Of a stretch of 64,000 bases of DNA, positions 24,540 to 32,722 are shown piece by piece; position 1 is the stretch's first letter; each line of letters begins with the position of its first letter. Source of the stretch: JAJECS01 sp965243625 (GTDB lineage: Bacteria > Chloroflexota > UBA11872); contig CBDEVI010000002.1 of NCBI GenBank assembly GCA_965243625.1, positions 2,604,001-2,668,000 of the forward strand. Reading direction: 5' to 3'. The notes under the pieces are model-generated. The model was not told where the DNA came from, made no database searches, and saw nothing but the letters and a program-made list of their open reading frames with translations. Made by a program: the position numbers and the translations under genes.

Positions 24540-25211
24540 GTGTTCATCATCATCGCCGGCGGCGGCAAGGTGGGCGCCGCGCTGGCGCACGATCTGCCGC
24601 CCGGCGGGCACGAGATCGTGCTCCTCGAGAAAGACCGCCGCAAGGCGCAGGACTTGGAAGACGATCTTGGCGCCTCCGTCATTCCCCAGGACGCCTCCGA
24701 GGGCCGCTGGCTCTCGACGGCGGGCGTGGCGCGGGCCGACCTCGTGATCGCCGTCACCGGCGACGACGAGGACAACCTCATCATCTGTCAGCTCGCCCGC
24801 GCGCTCTCCAACGGTCGGGCGCGCACCATCGCGCGACTCAACAACCCCAAGAACCAAGACGCCTTTCGCCTGCTCGAGATCGAGGCCATCGTCAACGCCA
24901 CCGACCTGGTCATGAGCATGATCGAGCGCGACCTGGGCGCGGCGTCCGTGGTGCACCTCATGCGGCTGCGGTCCGCCGGCCTCGAGCTCGTCGAGCTGAC
25001 CGTGGCCAGCGAGTCGGCCGCGGCCGGGGCGTCGGTCACCGACCTGCAACTCGAGCAGTTGGGCGCCCGCGTGGCCGTCGTGCTGCGCGGCGACGACGCG
25101 CTGTTCACGTTCACCGATCTCGTGCTCAGGTCCGGCGATACGGTGGTGGCGGTCGTGGACATCGCCAACGAGAGCGCCGTCCGCTCCCGCTTCGACGCCG
25201 CCCACTTCTAG
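24540..25211 (+). CDS. TrkA-family potassium uptake regulator (TrkA-N plus TrkA-C)
   Basis: A 223-residue protein starting at GTG 24540, two bases after the preceding stop. The N-terminal half is an RCK domain (IIAGGGKVGAALA, LLEKDRRKAQDL, VTGDDEDNLIICQLA). The C-terminal 80 residues are a TrkA-C domain (LVELTVASESAAAGASVTDLQL). It is predicted to gate a K+ transporter in response to nucleotides. Paired trkA genes of this kind are common in Chloroflexota and Actinobacteria. Confidence 0.87.
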   Translation: MFIIIAGGGKVGAALAHDLPPGGHEIVLLEKDRRKAQDLEDDLGASVIPQDASEGRWLSTAGVARADLVIAVTGDDEDNLIICQLARALSNGRARTIARLNNPKNQDAFRLLEIEAIVNATDLVMSMIERDLGAASVVHLMRLRSAGLELVELTVASESAAAGASVTDLQLEQLGARVAVVLRGDDALFTFTDLVLRSGDTVVAVVDIANESAVRSRFDAAHF

Positions 25212-25245
25212 GGAATCTCTGAAGAAACCCCTAAAGCGTTCCAAT

Positions 25246-25278
25246 CCGTTCGTGGTGAGCTTGTCGAACCATGAACGG
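25246..25278. repeat. Intergenic inverted repeat (CCGTTCGTGGT ... ACCATGAACGG)
   Basis: Eleven-base arms with one mismatch around an 11-base centre, located between the second trkA gene and the convergent L25 gene. It is probably a dispersed repeat and perhaps also a terminator for both. Confidence 0.6.
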
Positions 25279-25382
25279 CCCTTCGACTTCGCTTAGGGCG
25301 AACGGAGCGGGGTCGAACCGAGGGGCTTTCTCAGAGCATTCCTAGACCGTCCCGCCCCCAACCGCCGGGGCGCCGGAACGAT

Positions 25383-26054
25383 CTACGCGGGAGCTTCTTC
25401 CTCCGGCGGCGTTTCCTCGGCCTCGCCTTCCTCGCCGGGCTCGATCTCCACCTCGTCGAGGTCGATCTCTTCTTCCTCGACATCTTCGGCCTGCGCCCGC
25501 AGCACGTGCACCGAAATCACCGTGTCGGCGGCATCGCCCACCGGCGTGTAGGCGCCGTCCGGCGCGCGCAGGTCGGCCACCACCACTTCGTCTCCAGGAG
25601 TTTCCAAGCCGGAGACATCGGCCACCAGCGTTGATGGGATCTCGGTGGGCAGCGCTTCGACCTCGAGCGTGGTAAGCGACTGAATCACCGTCACGCCCAT
25701 GACCGCCGCGGCCGGCGCCGTCCCGTGCAGCTCGATTCCAACCTCCACCGTCACCGGCTTGGTGAGGTCCACGCGGCGGAACGTCGCGTGCAGCAAGCGG
25801 TCGGTGATGATGTCCAACTCGTAGTCGTCGAACAGCACCGCCTCGGTGGAGCCGTCGCATTCGAGGTCGAGAAGCCGGCCGTCGGCCCCATGCCGCACCA
25901 GGGTGGCCAGCTCGCGCTCATCCACCTGGACTGCGGTCGACGGCTGATTCGGAGTGACGAGATTGGCCGGAATCACGCCCGACCGCCGCAGGCGCTTGAC
26001 GGCCCGGCCCCGCACGGTGCGGGAGGACGCCTGGAGGCGTGGACGTTCGGGCAC
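25383..26054 (-). CDS. rplY: Large-subunit ribosomal protein bL25 (Ctc/TL5 type)
   Basis: A 223-residue 5S-rRNA-binding protein. The N-terminal L25 domain starts LQASSRTVRGRAVKRLRRSGVIPANL; the TL5-type C-terminal beta domain follows (residues about 100-185), and the last 40 residues are a glutamate-rich acidic tail. The length fits the long Ctc form rather than the 94-residue E. coli protein. It lies alone on the minus strand with the start at 26054. Confidence 0.88.
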   Translation of the reverse strand: MPERPRLQASSRTVRGRAVKRLRRSGVIPANLVTPNQPSTAVQVDERELATLVRHGADGRLLDLECDGSTEAVLFDDYELDIITDRLLHATFRRVDLTKPVTVEVGIELHGTAPAAAVMGVTVIQSLTTLEVEALPTEIPSTLVADVSGLETPGDEVVVADLRAPDGAYTPVGDAADTVISVHVLRAQAEDVEEEEIDLDEVEIEPGEEGEAEETPPEEEAPA

Positions 26055-26246
26055 TCGAAGTTCCTCTGGGGTGGGTTCGGCGATGACGCCGCAATTGGGA
26101 GACGCGGCGCCGGCGCCTCACGCACCAGCCGCGCGTAGCACGAGTCTAGAAACGTCGTCCCCACGCGTCAACGCCAACCAGCCGGGTCCGCATGCCGGCC
26201 AGGCGTTCGACCACACACCAAGGCCGAATGGCGGCCGACCCGACGC

Positions 26247-27377
26247 TCACCCGGACGACTCGCAAAACGTGCTGAGGGCCGCGAGATAGTCATCGGCCGC
26301 AGTCTGCAACTCCGTTGTGAGCCCCGGCGCAACCTCGCTCAACGTGCTGGCATCACCAGTCGTGAGCGCGTCTCGCAGAACGGACACCAAGTTCATGGTC
26401 GCCGCGACGAATCGAGCCTGCGTGTCGTGCAACGTCTGCGCTCGTTCAGTAGGAGCCAGGCGGCCAATCAGGTCTTCGGAAACCGCCTGAAGGAAATCCG
26501 CCCTCTCCAACCAGTCGTCCGCGGAATCCGTGAATGCCAACTGCAGGGCCTCTTCATCCACGAGCTCTTGAAAGACTTGTCCAAGGGCCTCGAGTCCTGA
26601 CCAGAGGTCTCGCAAGTAGTCGGCTTCTGCCGGCGTCCCGCACACGATGGCGATACCGATCGGGCTATCCGGCGCATACATGGACGCCGGCGGTTCGAGC
26701 ACGCGCATTTCCGTCGAGGGGCAGCCGGCCAGCACGCGGTCGATCGCCTGGGCCTCTGCCAGATCAATCGTCAGGTCATAGGCCCGCCGTACTTCCAGCA
26801 CACGGTTGACGTACCAGCACTCGTTGAGCTCCGGCAGCCACTCGGCCGCGTCATACGCACTCTTCTGAAGACGATTCACGCTTGGGCGCGCCAGCGTCAG
26901 GTTGAGAAGATCGCGCCCAAACGCCTGCTTGCGGGCGGCCGATGCCGCACACAGCCCGCTGTCATGTGCCTCCGACCGCGCCACGATGTGCTCGATATCG
27001 GTCTCGCGCGTGCTCGCGAACCAGGTGCCCGTGTAGGGGCCATAGATCCCGCCCAACTGCTCGACGATATCGTCCTCGACCGTGGAGGGCGCGCGGTAGT
27101 CGTCTGAGTCGTAGGTTGAACAGCGGTCCTCATCCGCCACCGTGAGCCCACGCCATGTCAAACGAGAGTCGTCAATATCGCCCTGAACGCGGATCAGCTC
27201 GAGATTCAGCGCTTGCGAGTGATCTTCGAGATAGCTCTCGACCTGCGACAGGCGGGCATCGAGCGAGCCCGAGCCCGCCTGGAAGATGCTGATGACTCCG
27301 TTGGTCGCCGTGACCCCGCCCACCGCGCCAACCGCTACCGCTACGACGATGATCGCCGCGATCGCCCCACGTCCCAT
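26247..27377 (-). CDS. Membrane-anchored HNH/DUF1524-type predicted nuclease
   Basis: A 376-residue protein. Residues 5-25 form a signal anchor. A short coiled-looking region (37-70) leads to a DUF1524-like HNH core: TDIEHIVARSEAHDSG (Glu129-His130), then RDLLNLTLARPSVNR, the DAAEWLPELNECW signature and RVLEVRRAYDLTID. This pattern is shared by secreted HNH endonuclease family proteins of high-GC bacteria. Cysteines near residues 86, 143 and 187 may form a disulfide or structural site. The C-terminal 150 residues are unassigned. The extracytoplasmic location argues for nutrient DNA degradation or antagonism; no immunity gene is apparent. Confidence 0.68.
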   Translation of the reverse strand: MGRGAIAAIIVVAVAVGAVGGVTATNGVISIFQAGSGSLDARLSQVESYLEDHSQALNLELIRVQGDIDDSRLTWRGLTVADEDRCSTYDSDDYRAPSTVEDDIVEQLGGIYGPYTGTWFASTRETDIEHIVARSEAHDSGLCAASAARKQAFGRDLLNLTLARPSVNRLQKSAYDAAEWLPELNECWYVNRVLEVRRAYDLTIDLAEAQAIDRVLAGCPSTEMRVLEPPASMYAPDSPIGIAIVCGTPAEADYLRDLWSGLEALGQVFQELVDEEALQLAFTDSADDWLERADFLQAVSEDLIGRLAPTERAQTLHDTQARFVAATMNLVSVLRDALTTGDASTLSEVAPGLTTELQTAADDYLAALSTFCESSG

Positions 27378-27581
27378 GGCCCCGCACAGTCAGCAGCCCC
27401 AGCGAAGCGCGGGGCACGGTTCCTGTACGACGAGGCCTGCCCAACAGCACACTGGGGCCGCTGGGAACCACGCACGCGCCGAGCGACGCTTGCGGGCCTC
27501 GTCGTGGCCGCGAGCGTAGCATGCAAGAATCTTGATGAGTGCCTGCGGTCATGCACGCTAGAACACGTTGGATGGTCGGCC

Positions 27582-27601
27582 CGCCCGGAGGAGTCCGGGC
27601 G
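27582..27601. repeat. Inverted repeat CGCCCGGA-GGAG-TCCGGGCG
   Basis: A perfect 8-bp stem, about 65 bases past the PBP stop on the minus strand, in the 288-base gap between the PBP and HNH genes. It has no T-tract. It may be a weak terminator; nothing else is recognisable in this gap. Confidence 0.5.
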
Positions 27602-27665
27602 GAACGCTCGTGCGCTAGCACGGACGCTGACGGCGGAGGATTTTTGACGCGTTCGGCCGGGTCGC

Positions 27666-30599
27666 TCAGCGCACCGTGAACGTCACCGAGTCCGACGCCG
27701 TCTGGTTGCCGGCCCGGTCCGTCGCGATCGCCCGCAGCGTGTAGGTGCCCGGCTCCGCCGTCCAGCGGAGGCGATATGGGGCGCGTTGCACCTCGCCAAT
27801 GGCCTCGCCGTTCATCTCGTAGGCCACCGCCGCCAACCCACCCGCGTCCTGCCACACCGCCCGCAACTCGAGCACGCCTGCCGCACGCTCGTCGCCGTTG
27901 GCCAGGCCCGCCACCGCCACCGCCGGCGGAGTGTTGTCCACCACGAATCGCCGGAACACCAGGTCCTCGCGTCCATTCGACGCGCGCACCGCCAGGCGCA
28001 GCGTGTAGGGACCGTCCGAGAGTTGACTGGTGTCGATCGCCCGCAGCGGCCCTTCCGTCACGGGGCTGCCGCCAACGGTGCCAATGCGTATCCAGCTTCC
28101 TGGGGCCGGTCCCGCGCCATAGCGCAGCTCGAAGTCCCTGAATAGCGGTCCGGCCGCCGTCCCCTGGACGTCCAGCACGCTGCGCACGCGCTCCGCCGGC
28201 GCCGGGCTGGTGATGGCCGCCTCCCCCGACGCGCCGGCGGACGGCGCCGCCGCCTCGACGAAGGCTTCGGGCGGCAGCCGCAGCGGCGATTCCTCCGTCA
28301 GCGTTCGCTGCCACTCCTCGGCTTCGGTCGGCAGCACCACGAACACCTGCTCCTCCACGTCGTCCCGTGGCGTATCCGGCGTGGCGAGCAGCCCCGTCGG
28401 CACGTGAATCTCAAACGGCTGGTGCACCATGTCCCGTTGCGCCGGCACCGTGCCGGTGAGGAAGAATTCCTCGCGGGTCTCGGGTGTGAACGGCGATGGC
28501 AACAGGCCGGACAGCGCGTCGATCTCCTGCACCACCACCGTCGCCGGCTGCGGCCATGCCAGCGCCGGCTGGCCCTCGAGCGCCGCCGTCATGAACCGCT
28601 GCCAAATCGGCGCGGCCCCGCGCACGCCGGTCACCTCGTCCATCGGCGTCCCGTCGGCATTGCCCACCCACACCCCCGTCACCAGCTGGGGCGTGTAGCC
28701 AACCGTCAGCGCGTCGCGCGTGTCCTCCGTCGTGCCGGTCTTGGCGGCCGCCGCGCGTCCGGGAAGCTGGAGATTGCGCCGCGTCTCGCCGAATCCGAGC
28801 ACCCGGGCGTTCTCGTCGCTCAGGATCGACGTCATCAAGAACGCCAGCCCGGGACTGATCACCTGCGTCGCCGCGATCCGGGTCGGCGCCTCCGCCGCAT
28901 CCGCGAGCACTCGCGCGCTGCAGCCGTCGTCCCCCAGCTGCTCGACCACCCGGCCCTGGGCGTCCAGGATGCAGAGAATGCCCGTGGGCGCGACCGACCG
29001 CCCCTCGTTGGCCAAGACGCCGTAGGCGCTCGTCAGCTCGATCAACCGCACCTCGTTGGAGCCCAGCGCCAGCGCCGGGCCGATGCGCGACGGATCCGTC
29101 AGCGTCGTGATACCCAGCCGCTCGGCCATGGCCACCGTGGGACTGAGACCGACGTTTGGGTCGATCTGCGTCCGCACCGCCGGGATGTTGAGCGAGCTTG
29201 CCAGCGCCGTGCGCAGGCTCACCGGTCCGCTGAACCGCTCGCTGTAGTTCCGCGGCGCGTATGGCTCTTGCCCGGCGATCGGCACGATCGTTGGAATGTC
29301 CAGCAGCATGGTTGCCGGGGTATAGCCCCGTTGCAGGGCGCTGGCGTACATGACGGGCTTGAAGGCCGATCCGGGCTGCCGCGGCGCCAGCGTCACGTTC
29401 ACCTGCCCGTCGATCGTCGCGTCGTTGAAGTCCAGGCTGCCCACCATGGCCAGGACCTCGCCCGTGCCCGGCCGCAGCGCCACCAGCGCCGCGTTCGTCA
29501 CCGTCTGGTCGGCCAGCGTGGCGACGTGTTCTCGCGCCGCCGTCTCGGCCTGCTGCTGCAGGTCCAGGTCCAGCGTGGTGACGATGCGCCAGCCCTGCCA
29601 GCTCACGTCCGGCCCGTAACGGGCTTGCACTTCGTCCAACACGTACTGGAAAAAGTGGGGCGCCCGCACCTCGGCCGCCTGCGGCGGCATGATCGTGATG
29701 ACCTCGCGGCGCGCCGCTTCCACTCGCGCCGGCGACGCCAGGCCGGATTCCTCAAGCCGGTCCAGCACCCGCAGCTGCTCCCGGCGCGCCGCCGCCGGGT
29801 CCACGTGGGGATTGTCCGTGGACGGCGACCGCAATAGCCCCGCCAGCAGCGCAGCCTCCGCCAGCGTCACGTCACGCAGCGGCTTCCCAAAATAGGTGCG
29901 GGCGGCCGCGGCCACCCCGTAGCTCAAGCTGCCGAAGTAGTTTTGATTGAGGTAGAGCCCGAGAATCTCGTCCTTCGAGAATTGCTCGCTGAGCTGCCAC
30001 GCCAGCACGGCTTCCTTGACCTTGCGCTCCACCGTCTCCTCGGGCGTGAGCAGCACGTTCTTGACCAGTTGCTGCGTGATGGTGCTGGCCCCGGAGACGA
30101 TTTCGCCGCCCGTGAAGTTCTGCCACAGGGCGCGCACGATGGCCCGCAACTCAACCCCCGGGTTCTCGTAGAACGTGGCGTCTTCCGCCGCGATCACCGC
30201 CGCCTTCACATCGGCGGGGATCGCCTCCGGCGGCACCAGCGTGCGCCGCCCCTGGCCCAACAGCTCGCCCAACTGCCGGCCGCGCCGGTCGACGATCGTG
30301 GTGGTTTGAAAGAGGCCGGAGCCGACGTCCAGGATCTCCTCGATCTCCGGGATGTCGGTCAACAGGGTGCTGGCGGCCGCCGCGGCCGCGCCCACGCCGC
30401 TGGCCGCAATCACCGCGAACACCAGCGTGCCGGCCAGGATGGCCGCGGCGGCGGCTCCGGTCAGCAACCACACCCAAGCCGCGACCGGGGCGCGCGAACG
30501 CCGCGGCCGCATCAGTGCGCTCCGCGCAAGCCTTGCCCGCGCGTCGCGATTGACCTGGCGGCCGGCGGAGGGCCGCATCCGCGAGCTACGCACCCGCAC
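27666..30599 (-). CDS. Class A penicillin-binding protein (transglycosylase/transpeptidase)
   Basis: A 977-residue bifunctional peptidoglycan synthase. A basic cytosolic tail and a membrane helix (about 42-68) precede a GT51 domain with AAEDATFYENPG and the SGASTITQQLVKN segment. The transpeptidase domain carries the nucleophile in GSAFK (Ser411-Lys414), an SSLN box and KTGTTED. After about residue 720 come roughly 250 extra residues, with a linker and Ig-like beta-sandwich modules (for example LRAIDTSQLSDGPYTLRL), giving a longer C-terminus than E. coli PBP1. It acts on the outer face of the membrane in wall synthesis. It is transcribed divergently from the Gfo/Idh gene. Confidence 0.93.
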   Translation of the reverse strand: MRVRSSRMRPSAGRQVNRDARARLARSALMRPRRSRAPVAAWVWLLTGAAAAAILAGTLVFAVIAASGVGAAAAAASTLLTDIPEIEEILDVGSGLFQTTTIVDRRGRQLGELLGQGRRTLVPPEAIPADVKAAVIAAEDATFYENPGVELRAIVRALWQNFTGGEIVSGASTITQQLVKNVLLTPEETVERKVKEAVLAWQLSEQFSKDEILGLYLNQNYFGSLSYGVAAAARTYFGKPLRDVTLAEAALLAGLLRSPSTDNPHVDPAAARREQLRVLDRLEESGLASPARVEAARREVITIMPPQAAEVRAPHFFQYVLDEVQARYGPDVSWQGWRIVTTLDLDLQQQAETAAREHVATLADQTVTNAALVALRPGTGEVLAMVGSLDFNDATIDGQVNVTLAPRQPGSAFKPVMYASALQRGYTPATMLLDIPTIVPIAGQEPYAPRNYSERFSGPVSLRTALASSLNIPAVRTQIDPNVGLSPTVAMAERLGITTLTDPSRIGPALALGSNEVRLIELTSAYGVLANEGRSVAPTGILCILDAQGRVVEQLGDDGCSARVLADAAEAPTRIAATQVISPGLAFLMTSILSDENARVLGFGETRRNLQLPGRAAAAKTGTTEDTRDALTVGYTPQLVTGVWVGNADGTPMDEVTGVRGAAPIWQRFMTAALEGQPALAWPQPATVVVQEIDALSGLLPSPFTPETREEFFLTGTVPAQRDMVHQPFEIHVPTGLLATPDTPRDDVEEQVFVVLPTEAEEWQRTLTEESPLRLPPEAFVEAAAPSAGASGEAAITSPAPAERVRSVLDVQGTAAGPLFRDFELRYGAGPAPGSWIRIGTVGGSPVTEGPLRAIDTSQLSDGPYTLRLAVRASNGREDLVFRRFVVDNTPPAVAVAGLANGDERAAGVLELRAVWQDAGGLAAVAYEMNGEAIGEVQRAPYRLRWTAEPGTYTLRAIATDRAGNQTASDSVTFTVR

Positions 30600-30705
30600 C
30601 AGCCTTCGACTCGGTAGAGCTCAATTCTAAGCGTGCGCTCGCCCTCTGCCCGTTACGTCGATCATCGGGCGCCGGGCCGTAGACTGGCGCCGGGAGAGCA
30701 AGGTC

Positions 30706-31698
30706 ATGGTGAGCGACATCCGCATCGGCCTCATCGGATTCGGCGCGTGGACGCGCAGCGCCTACGTCCCGGCGCTGCGGTTGGACGGTCGCGCCACGGT
30801 GACGGCGGTGGCGGCGCCCAGCGCCGAAACGCGCGACCGAGCCCTTGCGGAGCTCGGACCCGGGATTGCGGTGTTTGCCTCGGCGCCCGAGCTTCTCGCC
30901 GCCGCCGACCTGGACGCCATCACGGTCGCGGTGCCCGACCTGGCGCACGAGCCGGTGCTGGCGGACGCGCTGGCCTCAGGCCTGCCGCTCCTGTTCGAAC
31001 CGCCCGTGGCCTCCGACCGTCCCGGCGTGGAACGCATGCTGGACGCGCTGCGCGCCGCGCCGCAGCTCGTGCACCCCGATTTGGAGCTTTCCTACCTGCC
31101 CGTCGTCGCGCGCCTGCGCGAGGCGCTGGACGCCGGCGCGATCGGTCGGCCGCGAACGGCGAACGTGCGGTTGCAAGCCGGGTGGGGCCATCCACCGCGG
31201 CACCAGCTAAGCGTGGTGCACATGCTGGCCGGCTGGTATCTGGACATGCTGGACCGCGCGCTCGGCCGCAGGGCGCGCCGCGTGCTGGTGCTCAACGGCG
31301 ACGACGAGCCGGGGCTGATGCAAACGCGCGCAGTCGCTCACCTGGACTACGGCGACGTGCAAGGCGCGTTTCAGGTGAACATCGGAGCGGTTGGACCGCT
31401 GCGCATCGACCTGGAGGTCAACGGAACCGACGGCGATATCGTCTGCGATCCGCTGGCGGGCGCCTGGCGCCTGCGCACGCGAGAGTTCCCCCACTGGCGC
31501 CTGACGCGGCAGCCGGCCCTGGAACCGCCGGCCGGGTGGCCCGGCGTCCACGAGTGCCTGCGCGCCTTCCTCGACGCCGTCGAACAGGGCGCGACGACCA
31601 CCGGCATGCGCGACGCGATCATCCACCAGCACGAAGTCGGCCTCGCCGCCGACCGGTCGTGCGAAACGGGTTCCTGGGAAGACGTCCGGCCCGCCTAG
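30706..31698 (+). CDS. Gfo/Idh/MocA-family oxidoreductase
   Basis: A 330-residue NAD(P)-dependent sugar/polyol dehydrogenase-like protein. The N-terminal Rossmann loop IGLIGFGAWTRSAYVPAL is followed by AVAAPSAETRDRALAELG; the conserved region around PLLFEPPVASDRPGVERML replaces the usual CEKP motif with FEPP, so the catalytic lysine is missing from that position. The C-terminal domain is the usual mixed beta sheet. Because of the altered motif the reaction cannot be predicted, and a non-oxidoreductase role is possible. ATG 30706 is the first good start. Confidence 0.78.
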   Translation: MVSDIRIGLIGFGAWTRSAYVPALRLDGRATVTAVAAPSAETRDRALAELGPGIAVFASAPELLAAADLDAITVAVPDLAHEPVLADALASGLPLLFEPPVASDRPGVERMLDALRAAPQLVHPDLELSYLPVVARLREALDAGAIGRPRTANVRLQAGWGHPPRHQLSVVHMLAGWYLDMLDRALGRRARRVLVLNGDDEPGLMQTRAVAHLDYGDVQGAFQVNIGAVGPLRIDLEVNGTDGDIVCDPLAGAWRLRTREFPHWRLTRQPALEPPAGWPGVHECLRAFLDAVEQGATTTGMRDAIIHQHEVGLAADRSCETGSWEDVRPA

Positions 31699-31710
31699 CC
31701 TCGGCCTCCG

Positions 31711-31800
31711 GTCATACCGAGCGCAGCCCTTCCGTCATACCGAGCGCAGCCCATCTGTCATACCGAGCGCACCCCATCTGTCATTCCGAGCGCAGCGAGG
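31711..31800. repeat. 23-base tandem repeat, about four copies
   Basis: GTCATACCGAGCGCAGCCC plus four bases repeats at 31711, 31734, 31757 and, diverged, 31780. The last copy continues as GTCATTCCGAGCG...GAGGAATCTAAG, the same dispersed element seen at 43255-43284. Confidence 0.75.
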
Positions 31801-31884
31801 AATCTAAGGGGCCAAACCGGGGCACGCCGCCGCTCGCTGCCGCCGCGCGCCCCCCGCGCGAAAACTCGGCGTAACCCCAACGTC

Positions 31885-31904
31885 ATTCCCGCGAAGGCGG
31901 GAAT
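31885..31904. repeat. REP-like inverted repeat, second copy
   Basis: Identical palindrome and flanks to the element at 19210-19229, including the downstream TGAACCTGGG block. Confidence 0.75.
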
Positions 31905-31950
31905 CCACCCTTCATTGAACCTGGGGGCGGGTCTCAGATTCGCCCTTGCC

Positions 31951-32026
31951 CGGTGGCCCAGGCTGCGGGCAGCCTGGGAGATGCGACCCCGGGCCGGTCC
32001 CACGCTGCACGCAGCGCGGGCCACCG
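31951..32026. repeat. Nested inverted-repeat element with cloverleaf-like folding
   Basis: CGGTGGCCC (31951-31959) and GGGCCACCG (32018-32026) form an outer stem enclosing hairpins AGGCTGC/GCAGCCT (31960-31975), GACC/GGTC (31985-31999) and GCTGC/GCAGC with extra pairs (32000-32018). It lies in the repeat-rich gap 31699-32063, which contains no gene. Confidence 0.55.
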
Positions 32027-32063
32027 AGCCAACAACCTAAGGGGCCCTGGCGGCCCCGCACGA

Positions 32064-32669
32064 CTATCCCCGCGGCGCCGGATCCCCCGCCAGGGCCTCT
32101 TCGAGCGCCACCCGCTCGTCGGACGGCAAGTCCAACTCCAGCGCCAACTCTCTGGCCGCCGGCGACATCTTGCGCCACGTCTTCTGCACGATGTCCGCGA
32201 TCTTCTCGGCCGGATGCTGCGCCCGCAGGTCGGCGAACTGCGTCTCGAGAAAAACGAGACAGAGCCCGTCCTCCAGCGTCTGCACCTCGGGGTCGCGCGT
32301 GAGGTTGTGCTTGCGCACGAGCTGCTGGACGCGCGCGATCTCATCGGCGCCGTAGCCGGCATCCTGCAAGACCCGGCCGACCTCGGCGGCGTGCATGGCC
32401 TGAAGCGCCGTGCGCCAGCGCAGATAGCCGCGCCGGCCGCTCGGATAGTCGTCGCGAGGGATGGTCCAGCGGCGAATGTGGTGCGCGCGCGCCGCCAGCA
32501 GCAGCGCCTCGCCGGCGTCCGGACGCAGGCGTCGCACCCAGGCCGTGAGCATCGCGGCGTGGGTGAGCTCCTTGGGCCGGGACTCGCCGTCGACGATCAG
32601 CGTGTGCGGGTCGTCGGCGTTGGCCGCGTCGATGCGCCGGATGGCGTCGCGAAAGCGCTCGGTTTCCAC
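32064..32669 (-). CDS. DUF4202-family protein
   Basis: A 201-residue protein of the DUF4202 family, seen in ERFRDAIRRIDAANADDP at the start, LLLAARAHHIRRWTIPRDDYP (histidine-rich centre, HD-like appearance) and QQLVRKHNLTRDPEVQTLEDGLCLVFLE. GTG 32669 is chosen because the domain begins there. A longer upstream frame would enter the divergent oxidase gene and is low-complexity arginine-rich. Function is unknown; the His/Asp spacing resembles metal-dependent phosphohydrolases. Confidence 0.75.
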   Translation of the reverse strand: METERFRDAIRRIDAANADDPHTLIVDGESRPKELTHAAMLTAWVRRLRPDAGEALLLAARAHHIRRWTIPRDDYPSGRRGYLRWRTALQAMHAAEVGRVLQDAGYGADEIARVQQLVRKHNLTRDPEVQTLEDGLCLVFLETQFADLRAQHPAEKIADIVQKTWRKMSPAARELALELDLPSDERVALEEALAGDPAPRG

Positions 32670-32722
32670 AAGCGAATTCTCGCACGGGCCGACGCGCCGC
32701 GGCTCGGGTATCGTGCCGCACG

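Noticed and set aside
31711..31800. Possible CRISPR array
   Set aside because: Units are 23 bases in direct head-to-tail order with no spacers, and no cas genes are present.
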